From Solobacterium sp. (lineage in GTDB: Bacteria > Bacillota_I > Bacilli_A > Erysipelotrichales > Erysipelotrichaceae): a stretch of 11,782 nucleotides of DNA. A program made the translations under genes and the position numbers. This document shows, piece by piece, positions 1-7,900 of the stretch. Under the pieces are notes generated by a model. It saw only the letters and a list, made by a program, of their open reading frames with translations, did not search any database and had not been told where the DNA came from. The DNA is taken from contig JAFOLE010000322.1 of assembly GCA_017419465.1 (NCBI GenBank), positions 1 to 11,782 on the forward strand, in the 5' to 3' direction. Position 1 is the stretch's first letter. The number at the start of each line of letters is the position of its first letter.

Positions 1-1
1 C

Positions 2-877
2 ATCGGTGTGGACCTTGATGTATCCAAGATCGAAGCGGCACTTCCGGAACTGATCGGTCTGCTCGCAGGAACCGCAGAAGGATCCGACAAAGCCGCAAAA
101 GGTATCATGACAACTGATACCAAAAAGAAAGAACTTGCGGTGGAATTTGAACTCGACGGAAAGACCGTCCGGCTGGGCGGCATCTCCAAGGGATCGGGAA
201 TGATCCATCCGAACATGGGAACGATGCTCTGCTATCTCACAACGGACTGCGCGATTTCCAAACCGATGCTGAAACAGGCATTGAAATATGTCTGTGACCG
301 GACATTCAACCGGATCAGCGTCGATGGTGATACCTCGACGAATGACTCTCTGATCATCCTGGCTAACGGATGTGCCGGCAATACACCGATCGAATCCGAA
401 GGAACGGCATTCAGTCTGTTCTGCGATGCACTGCTGATGCTGTGCACAGAGATGGCACGGCGGATGGCGGCAGACGGCGAAGGCGCATCGCATCTGATTA
501 CCTGCAATGTATCGGAATGCGAAAGTGAAGCCAAAGCGGAGACACTTGCCAAATCGGTTATCTGTTCGCCGCTGACCAAAGCTGCAGTCTTCGGCTGTGA
601 CGCAAACTGGGGCCGTGTGCTCTGTGCGCTCGGTTATTCCGGAGAGTCCTTCGATGTGGACAGCGTCGATATTCAGTTTGCCTCAGCGGCAGGCACGGTC
701 GATGTCTGTAAAGACGGCAAAGGCCTGAACTTTGACGAAGAACTTGCGGAAGCGGTTCTGAAGGAACCGGAAGTCATTATCAACGTAACCATGCATGAAG
801 GAACAGAACACGCCACCTGCTGGGGATGTGATCTGACCTATGACTATGTAAAGATCAACGGAGATTACAGAACATGA
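2..877 (+). CDS. argJ: Glutamate N-acetyltransferase / amino-acid acetyltransferase ArgJ, 5'-truncated by window edge
   Basis: ArgJ transfers the acetyl group from N-acetylornithine to glutamate, recycling acetyl groups in arginine synthesis; some members also acetylate glutamate from acetyl-CoA. The frame is open from base 2, so the true start lies upstream; a GTG at 8-10 is only an internal valine. About 290 residues are visible of a usual ~400. Family landmarks are HPNMGTML (bases 206-229), where the precursor self-cleaves before the Thr at 221-223, the VDGDTSTNDS block, CDANWGRVLCALGYSG, and the typical C-terminus WGCDLTYDYVKINGDYRT. The residue before the nucleophilic Thr is Gly rather than the commoner Ala. 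The stop overlaps the argB start in an ATGA, indicating coupled translation. Family identity is certain; whether it is mono- or bifunctional cannot be told from sequence. Confidence 0.96.
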   Translation: MGVDLDVSKIEAALPELIGLLAGTAEGSDKAAKGIMTTDTKKKELAVEFELDGKTVRLGGISKGSGMIHPNMGTMLCYLTTDCAISKPMLKQALKYVCDRTFNRISVDGDTSTNDSLIILANGCAGNTPIESEGTAFSLFCDALLMLCTEMARRMAADGEGASHLITCNVSECESEAKAETLAKSVICSPLTKAAVFGCDANWGRVLCALGYSGESFDVDSVDIQFASAAGTVDVCKDGKGLNFDEELAEAVLKEPEVIINVTMHEGTEHATCWGCDLTYDYVKINGDYRT

Positions 878-1740
878 ACGCAGCCATGATCAATAACAGC
901 ACACGGGCAGAGATCCTTGTACAGGCACTGCCGTATCTGAAGCGTTACTACGGAAAGACCATTGTCGTGAAGTACGGCGGAAATGCGATGATCAGCGATG
1001 ACCTGAAAGAGCAGGTCATGGAAGATATCGTTCTGCTTTCCATGGTCGGAATCAAAGTCGTGCTCGTGCACGGCGGCGGACCGGAGATGTCGGATCTGAT
1101 GAAGCGTCTCGGCAAACAGCCGGAATTCGTGGACGGACTTCGCGTCACCGATCAGGAAACGATCGATATCGCAGAAATGGTGCTCGCTGGCAAGATCAAC
1201 AAGAGTCTTGTCAGTCTCCTTCAGATGAAGGGCGGAAAGGCTATCGGACTTTCCGGTATCGACGGGCGCATGATCCAGGCGGATTTCAAGGATGAGCGCC
1301 TCGGCTATGTTGGCAATGTGACGAAGATCAATGCCGAACCGATCTTTACGGTATTGAATCAGGGATATATTCCGGTCATCTCCACGATCGGCTGCGACAA
1401 GCGCGGAAATACCTTCAACATCAACGGTGATACGGCTGCCGGAAAGATCGCGCCTGCGGTCAATGCCGTTCGTCTCATCATGATGACGGATATCGAAGGC
1501 ATCCGGAAAGACCGGGATGATCCTTCCACACTGATTCCGGAACTGACGGCTTCGGAAGCGGAAGAAATGATTAAAAGCGGCGAGATCTCCGGCGGAATGA
1601 TTCCGAAGGTCCGCTGCTGTATCGATGCCCTTAACGACGGCGTCAAGGCAACGGTCATTATCGATGGACGGGTGCCGCACGCCACACTGATGGAAATTCT
1701 GACGGACGAAGGCGCCGGCACAATGTTCAGAAAGGACTGA
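874..1740 (+). CDS. argB: Acetylglutamate kinase ArgB, probably arginine-inhibited type
   Basis: ArgB phosphorylates N-acetylglutamate with ATP, the second step of arginine synthesis, in the cytoplasm. The 288-residue product has the usual length. Visible motifs are KYGGNAM (residues 33-39, phosphate-binding Lys33), VHGGGPE (65-71), FVDGLRVTD (85-93), NINGDTAAGKIA (182-193) and GGMIPK (240-245). The N-terminal helix leading into ALPYLKRYYGKT and the C-terminal block HATLMEILTDEGAGTM resemble those of the hexameric, arginine-feedback-inhibited kinases (Thermotoga, Pseudomonas type), so feedback inhibition is inferred. The chosen ATG overlaps the argJ stop (ATGA at 874-877) and has GGAG at 860-863; a second in-frame ATG at codon 5 is possible but less well placed. 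Only 3 bases separate it from argD. Confidence 0.97.
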   Translation: MNAAMINNSTRAEILVQALPYLKRYYGKTIVVKYGGNAMISDDLKEQVMEDIVLLSMVGIKVVLVHGGGPEMSDLMKRLGKQPEFVDGLRVTDQETIDIAEMVLAGKINKSLVSLLQMKGGKAIGLSGIDGRMIQADFKDERLGYVGNVTKINAEPIFTVLNQGYIPVISTIGCDKRGNTFNINGDTAAGKIAPAVNAVRLIMMTDIEGIRKDRDDPSTLIPELTASEAEEMIKSGEISGGMIPKVRCCIDALNDGVKATVIIDGRVPHATLMEILTDEGAGTMFRKD

Positions 1741-1743
1741 ATC

Positions 1744-2925
1744 ATGAAAGACATTAAAACACTGGATCAGACTTATGTCGCATCGACCTACGGAAGATTC
1801 CCGGTTGTCATTACAGGCGGGAAGGGATGTATCGCAGTCGATGATCAGGGAAACGAATATATCGATATGGGTTCCGGAATCGGAGTCAATCTGTTCGGAT
1901 ACAGTGATCCGATCTGGAAAGAGGCGGTCATCGCACAGCTTGATGCGGTTCAGCATACCTCGAATCTGTATTACACTGGCCCATGCGCACAGCTTGCGGA
2001 ACTGCTCTGTGAGCGGACCGGTCTGAAGAAGGTGTTTTTCTGCAATTCCGGCGCGGAGGCCAATGAATGTGCAATCAAGGCTGCACGCCGTTATGCCCAG
2101 CTGAACAAGGGGGATGACTTCTATACGATCATCACTCTGAACAACAGCTTTCACGGCCGCACTCTTACAACGCTTGCGGCGACCGGGCAGGAAAAGTTCC
2201 ACAAACTGTTTCAGCCGCTGACACCGGGATTTGTGTCCGTGCCGGCAAATGACTGTGAGGCATTAAGTGACGCAGTAAAGAATAATAAAACTGCCGCAAT
2301 CATGCTGGAGTGCATACAGGGAGAAGGCGGTGTCAATCCGCTTGATCAGGCATTTATCGATACGGCCGTTCAGCTGGCGAAGGAATACGATCTGCTCATC
2401 ATTGATGATGAAGTGCAGACCGGAAACGGCAGAACCGGAACACTGTATGCATACATGCAGTACGGATTCCTGCCGGATATTGTCACAACTGCAAAGGGAC
2501 TCGGCGGCGGTCTTCCGATCGGCGCAACGATGCTGGGAGAGAAGGTGAAGGAGATCTTCAAACCCGGTGACAACGGATCCACCTTCGGCGGCAATCCGGC
2601 AGTCTGTGCCGGTGCCATCTCCAATCTGAAGCGAATCGATGACGCGCTGCTTGCGGAGGTAAAAAGAAAATCGGATCTGATTTTCAGCACTCTGAACGGA
2701 AAGACCAACGTAAAATCGGTTGCCGGCATGGGACTGATGATCGGAATTGAGCCGGAACAGGGAACCGCCGGAGACATCGCAAAGACCTGTCTTGAAAACG
2801 GTGTTCTGGTACTGACCGCCGGCGGAAACAAAGTGCGGCTTCTGCCGCCCCTTAACATCAGTGATGCGGAACTGAACCGTGCACTCGATGTGATTGCGAA
2901 TGCATTTGCGAACGGAAAGGAATGA
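1744..2925 (+). CDS. argD: Acetylornithine aminotransferase ArgD (PLP-dependent, class III)
   Basis: ArgD converts N-acetylglutamate semialdehyde to N-acetylornithine with glutamate as amino donor. The protein is 393 residues, normal for the family. Class-III aminotransferase motifs are NSGAEANECAIKAAR (101-115), SFHGRT (135-140), the PLP-anchoring DDEVQTGNGRTG (221-232, Asp222) and TTAKGLGGGLPIGA with Schiff-base Lys251. Later STFGGNPAVCAGA is also typical. The start lies 3 bases after argB, with AAAGGA at 1731-1736. Related enzymes such as E. coli ArgD also act on N-succinyl-L,L-diaminopimelate, which could link it to the DapF-like domain at the end of the operon; that link is inference. 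Ornithine or GABA aminotransferases are related, but the neighbours settle the assignment. Confidence 0.96.
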   Translation: MKDIKTLDQTYVASTYGRFPVVITGGKGCIAVDDQGNEYIDMGSGIGVNLFGYSDPIWKEAVIAQLDAVQHTSNLYYTGPCAQLAELLCERTGLKKVFFCNSGAEANECAIKAARRYAQLNKGDDFYTIITLNNSFHGRTLTTLAATGQEKFHKLFQPLTPGFVSVPANDCEALSDAVKNNKTAAIMLECIQGEGGVNPLDQAFIDTAVQLAKEYDLLIIDDEVQTGNGRTGTLYAYMQYGFLPDIVTTAKGLGGGLPIGATMLGEKVKEIFKPGDNGSTFGGNPAVCAGAISNLKRIDDALLAEVKRKSDLIFSTLNGKTNVKSVAGMGLMIGIEPEQGTAGDIAKTCLENGVLVLTAGGNKVRLLPPLNISDAELNRALDVIANAFANGKE

Positions 2926-2930
2926 GTTTT

Positions 2931-3914
2931 ATGAATCTGAAGGGAAGAGACTTTCTGACACTGCTTGATTTCACACCGGAAGAGATCACGTATCTGCTTG
3001 ATCTTGCGGCGGATCTGAAACAGAAAAAGAAGAATCATGAACCGCATCGTCTCTGCGAAGGAAAGAATGTTGCGCTGATTTTCGAAAAGACCAGCACCCG
3101 CACCAGATGCGCCTTTGAAGTTGCCGCAAGTGATCTTGGCATGGGCAGCACGTATCTCGGCCCGACCGGATCGCAGATCGGCGTCAAGGAATCGATTCCC
3201 GATACCGCACGCGTTCTTTCGCAGATGTATGACGCAATCGAATACCGCGGCTTCGGACAGGAAATCGTCGAAGAACTTGCGAAGTATTCGGATGTGCCGG
3301 TATATAACGGACTGACGAATGAATTTCATCCGACCCAGATCCTTGCGGATATGCTTACGATCCGGGAACACTTCGGAACACTGAAGGGCATTCACATGGT
3401 GTATATGGGCGATGCCCGCTATAACATGGGACGTTCCCTGATGATCGGATGCGCCAAACTCGGCCTGCATTTTACAGCCTGTGCACCGGAAGGCTACTTC
3501 CCGGACGCAGCGCTGACTGATACCTGTCAGAAGATTGCGGAGACAACCGGTGCTCTGATCGATTTTTCCAATGATCCTGCATCTGCCGTAAGCGATGCGG
3601 ATGTGATCTATACCGATATCTGGGTCTCCATGGGAGAACCGGAAGAAGTTTGGACAGAGCGCATCAACCTGATGAAGCCGTTCCAGGTAAACAGCGCATT
3701 GATGGCGCACGCAAAAGAGTCCTGCATTTTCATGCACTGCCTGCCTTCCTATCACGATCACCGAACAGAGATCGGAAAGAAGGTCGGAGAGACTTACGGC
3801 ATGGAAGCGCTGGAAGTTACCGATGATGTATTTGAAGGCCCGCAGTCGGTCGTCTTTGAGGAAGCGGGAAACCGCATGCATACGATCAAGGCGGTGATGG
3901 CGGCGACGTTATGA
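2931..3914 (+). CDS. argF: Ornithine carbamoyltransferase ArgF
   Basis: ArgF condenses ornithine with carbamoyl phosphate to give citrulline. From the start chosen here it is 327 residues. It has the carbamoyl-phosphate motif STRTR (55-59), HPTQ (133-136), the ornithine-loop SMG (233-235), HCLP (269-272) and the C-terminal block ENRMHTIKAVM in the form AGNRMHTIKAVM. The ATG at 2931 is preferred because AAGGA (2917-2921) lies 9 bases upstream and the product then begins MNLKGRDFLTLLDFTPEEI, as in homologues. A start at 2922 (ATGA overlap with argD, 330 residues) would have no room for that ribosome binding site. Catabolic ArcB enzymes look similar; the biosynthetic operon and adjacent carAB argue for the anabolic role. 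The stop overlaps the carA start by 4 bases. Confidence 0.95.
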   Translation: MNLKGRDFLTLLDFTPEEITYLLDLAADLKQKKKNHEPHRLCEGKNVALIFEKTSTRTRCAFEVAASDLGMGSTYLGPTGSQIGVKESIPDTARVLSQMYDAIEYRGFGQEIVEELAKYSDVPVYNGLTNEFHPTQILADMLTIREHFGTLKGIHMVYMGDARYNMGRSLMIGCAKLGLHFTACAPEGYFPDAALTDTCQKIAETTGALIDFSNDPASAVSDADVIYTDIWVSMGEPEEVWTERINLMKPFQVNSALMAHAKESCIFMHCLPSYHDHRTEIGKKVGETYGMEALEVTDDVFEGPQSVVFEEAGNRMHTIKAVMAATL

Positions 3915-4990
3915 CCCGGACCAGGGCATATCTGGTGCTGTCTTCCGGAGACGTCTTTGAAGGCTGGGCATTCGGTGCCGAAGCGGAACATGTCGGAGAA
4001 CTGGTATTCACCACCAACATGTGCGGCTATATCGAAACACTGACCGATCCGAGCTATGCCGGACAGATCGTCATTCAGACCTTTCCGCTGATCGGAAACT
4101 ATGGAATCATCCGGGAAGACTTTGAAGGTGCCTGTCTGCTCAACGGCTATGTGGTGCGGGAGTACAGTGATACACCGTCCAATTTCCGCTGTGAGATGAC
4201 ACTCGATGCATTTCTGAAAGAACAGGGGATCCCCGGTATTTTCGGCGTGGATACCCGTGCTCTGACACGCATCATCCGGGAAAGCGGTGTGATGAATGCG
4301 ATGATCTGCAGGGAAGTGCCGGAAGACCTGAAGGTAATTCAGAGTTATCAGGTTCAGGGCGTCGTCGCAGAGGCGAGCTGTAACAATAATGAATCATATC
4401 CGATCGCTGATGCGAAGTACCATGTTGTCCTGATGGACTTCGGAGCCAAGCGGAACATTATCCGCGAACTGAACCGGCATGGATGCAGTGTGACGGTTGT
4501 GCCGTATGATACCTCCGCAGAAGAGATCCTTGCGCTGAAGCCGGACGGCATCATGCTTTCAAACGGCCCCGGTGATCCGGCGGAAAATACCCAGGTGATT
4601 GAACAGATCCGGAACCTGTTCGGGAAGGTGCCGATGTTCGGCATCTGTCTTGGACATCAGCTGGCGGCGCTGGCAGCCGGAGGAACGACATACAAAATGA
4701 AGTACGGTCACCGCGGTGCCAATCAGCCCGTGACAGACAAGGTGACCGGCCGTTCCTTTATTACGACGCAGAATCATGGATATGCGGTGGATCTGGAGTC
4801 CCTGAACGGGATTGCGGAAGTCCGTATGGTCAATACCAACGACGGGACCTGTGAAGGACTGGATTATCCGGACCGGAAGTGCTTTACCGTACAGTTCCAT
4901 CCGGAAGCCTGTGCGGGTCCGAAGGATACGGAATTCCTGTTTGAACGTTTTATCCGCATGATGGAGGACAGTAAACATGCCCAGAGATAA
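3911..4990 (+). CDS. carA: Carbamoyl-phosphate synthase small chain CarA (glutaminase subunit)
   Basis: CarA hydrolyses glutamine and passes ammonia to CarB for carbamoyl phosphate synthesis. It is 359 residues, about the usual length. The N-terminal CPSase small-chain domain has GDVFEGWAFG (13-22) and the block NMCGYIETLTDPSYAGQI (36-53). The class-I glutamine amidotransferase domain begins near residue 170, with LSNGPGDPAEN (216-226), nucleophile Cys246 in GICLGHQ, and His330 and Glu332 in VQFHPEACAG; the triad is complete. The ATG overlaps the argF stop (3911-3914) and has only a weak ribosome binding site, so it probably depends on ribosomes finishing argF. Its 3' end overlaps the CarB start by 14 bases. 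Placement in an arg operon suggests control by arginine rather than by pyrimidines. Confidence 0.97.
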   Translation: MTRTRAYLVLSSGDVFEGWAFGAEAEHVGELVFTTNMCGYIETLTDPSYAGQIVIQTFPLIGNYGIIREDFEGACLLNGYVVREYSDTPSNFRCEMTLDAFLKEQGIPGIFGVDTRALTRIIRESGVMNAMICREVPEDLKVIQSYQVQGVVAEASCNNNESYPIADAKYHVVLMDFGAKRNIIRELNRHGCSVTVVPYDTSAEEILALKPDGIMLSNGPGDPAENTQVIEQIRNLFGKVPMFGICLGHQLAALAAGGTTYKMKYGHRGANQPVTDKVTGRSFITTQNHGYAVDLESLNGIAEVRMVNTNDGTCEGLDYPDRKCFTVQFHPEACAGPKDTEFLFERFIRMMEDSKHAQR

Positions 4991-7900
4991 TTCCATCAAA
5001 AAGATACTTGTGATCGGTTCGGGACCGATCATTATCGGCCAGGCCGCAGAGTTTGATTATGCCGGCGCGCAGGCGTGCGGTGTTTTGAAAGCGGAAGGAA
5101 TCAATGTCGTGCTTGCCAATTCCAACCCGGCAACGATCATGACCGACAAACATCTTGCGGATGAGATTTACCTTGAACCGCTCAATGCGGAAACCCTGAA
5201 GCGGATCATTGTGAAGGAACAGCCGGACAGTCTGCTGGCAGGACTTGGCGGACAGACCGGTCTTACACTGGCGATGCAGCTGTGCGAAGACAACTGGCTT
5301 GCGGAACACGGTGTCCGTCTGCTTGGGTCCGATATTGAAGCCATTAAACGTGCGGAAGACCGTGATCTCTTCCGGCGTGCCATGCAGAAGATTAACCAGC
5401 CGGTCGTTGCCTCGGAAATCGCAACCACCGAAGAAGAAGCGCTTGCCAGTGCGGAACGGATCGGCTATCCGGTCATTGTCCGACCGGCATTCACGCTCGG
5501 CGGAAGCGGCGGGGGAATCGCGAATGATCCGAAGGAACTGCAGGAGATTGCTCATTCCGGTCTTGAACAGTCTCCGATTACGCAGGTACTGATTGAACGT
5601 TCCATTGCCGGATGGAAGGAAATTGAATTTGAGACAATGCGGGATGCGATCGGCAATGTGATCGCGGTCTGCTCGATGGAAAATGTCGACCCGGTGGGTG
5701 TGCATACGGGTGACAGTATTGTTGTTTCGCCGTGTCTGACGCTTGCGGACAAAGAATTTCAGATGCTGCGGAAGGCATCGCTTGATATCATCACGGAACT
5801 GAATATCGTCGGCGGCTGCAACGTCCAGCTGGCGCTCAATCCGGAAAGTTTTGAATATGCGGTTATTGAAGTCAATCCGCGTGTTTCCCGTTCCAGTGCA
5901 CTTGCCTCCAAGGCGACCGGCTATCCGATTGCCAAGGTCACCACAAAGATTGCGCTTGGCTATACCCTGGATGAGATCCGCAACGAGGTCACCGGACAGA
6001 CGTGTTCCTGTTTTGAACCCGCCCTGGACTATGTTGTGGTGAAGTATCCGAAATGGCCGTTTGACAAGTTCGCCGGTTCGAGCCGGAAGCTTGGAACACA
6101 GATGAAGGCTACCGGAGAAGTCATGGCGATTGCCTCATCCTTTGAGGCTGCCCTGATGAAGGCAATCCGCGGAGCGGAGATCGGACTGGATACGCTCAAT
6201 GCGCCATCGGAAGATAACCGTACGATAAAGGAGCGGCTGTTCGATCAGGATGATCATCGGCTCTTTACGATCTTTGAAGCGCTGAAACAGGAAATCTCGG
6301 CAGAGACCATTCATGAGATCACAAAGATTGATGAATGGTTTCTGTACCGCATCAAAGCCCTGGCAGACTATGAACAGGCATTGCAGAGCGGATACAGTGA
6401 TGATCTGTACCGGGAAGGAAAACGCCTCGGTTATACCGATGAGGCGATCTGCCGGATTGCCGGCGTACGCAGTGTTCCTTCACTGCCGCTGACCTATAAG
6501 ATGGTTGATACCTGTGCTGCGGAGTTTGCGGCAGAGACACCGTATTTCTACTCCTCCAGCGATGCATCATGTGAATCGCGGACCCTGAAGCGCAGTGGCA
6601 GGGATGTCATCATGGTGCTTGGATCCGGACCGATCCGGATCGGACAGGGAATTGAGTTTGACTATTCCTCGGTTCACTGTGTCTGGACGCTGCGGGAACT
6701 TGGGTATGATGTCGTCATTGTGAACAATAATCCGGAAACGGTTTCGACGGATTTTGATACGGCAGACCGGCTGTATTTTGAACCGCTCTGTCCGGAAGAT
6801 GTTCTGAATATCATCAATGTGGAACATCCGATCGGTGTTGTGGTCGCCTTCGGCGGGCAGACTGCCATCAAACTGACCGCATTCCTGCATGAACAGGGGA
6901 TTCCGATTCTCGGAACCTCAGCCGAAAGTATTGATCTTGCGGAAGACCGGGAACGGTTCGACGCACTGCTGGAAACACTGCAGGTGCGCCGGCCGAAGGG
7001 AACTGCCGTAAAGACGCTGGAAGAAGCGGTTCAGGCAGCGGAAGAACTCGGTTATCCGGTGCTGCTGCGGCCTTCCTATGTCATCGGCGGACAGAATATG
7101 ACGATTGCCCACGGGGAAGCGGATACCCGGGAATATATGGGACGCATCCTTGCGCAGGGCATTGAGAACCCGGTGCTGATCGATCAGTATCTTCCGGGAA
7201 CGGAACTCGAAGTGGATGTCATCTCGGACGGCACGAATGTGCTGATCCCCGGCATCATGGAACATATTGAGCGTGCCGGCGTGCATTCCGGCGACTCGAT
7301 TGCCGTCTATCCGCCGTACAACCTGAATGACAAGGATCTGCGGCGCGTGATCGAAGTCTCTGAAAAGCTGACCCTGGCAATGAATACACGGGGTCTTGTG
7401 AATATTCAGTATCTGATCTTCGGCGGGGAACTGTACGTCATTGAAGTGAATCCGCGGGCCAGCCGGACGGTGCCTTATATTTCGAAGGTGACCGGTGTCC
7501 CGATGGTGGATCTTGCGTCCAATGTCATGCTGGGAAAGGATCTTGTATCCCTTGGCTATGGAACCGGTCTGCATCCGATTCCGCCGTACAGCTGTGTCAA
7601 GGTGCCGGTCTTCTCCTTTGAAAAACTGAGTGATGCCAATTCGATCCTCGGACCGGAGATGAAGAGCACCGGAGAAGTGCTCGGCATCGGAAGAACCCTG
7701 CCGGAGGCGCTGTTCAAAGGTCTGACCGCGGCGGGATTCCGCGTACCGGATCTGCGCAGCCACGAACATAACGGGGTGCTGATCAGTGTGGATACCCATG
7801 ATTATCAGGAAATCCTGGATGTGGCACGAAAGCTCCATGATCTTGGAATGAAGCTGTATGCGACAACCGGTACGGCAGATACCATCCGGACGATGGGAAT

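Noticed and set aside
107..127. GIMTTDT in ArgJ as the self-cleavage site
   Set aside because: The TTDT motif is conserved in the family, but cleavage is known to occur in the later (A/G)TML motif, present here at 218-229.
865..2202. Open frame of 445 codons antisense to argB/argD
   Set aside because: It lies opposite two certain genes, shows no recognisable domain, and has the His/Arg/Ile-rich composition expected from reading biased codons backwards.
2922..2930. Upstream start for argF giving three extra residues (MSF)
   Set aside because: It overlaps the argD stop neatly, but AAGGA abuts it directly; the ATG at 2931 has the right spacing and a family-typical N-terminus.
2370..3881. Open frame of 503 codons antisense to argD/argF
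   Set aside because: It mirrors conserved coding sequence and resembles no protein family; long antisense frames are common with this codon usage.
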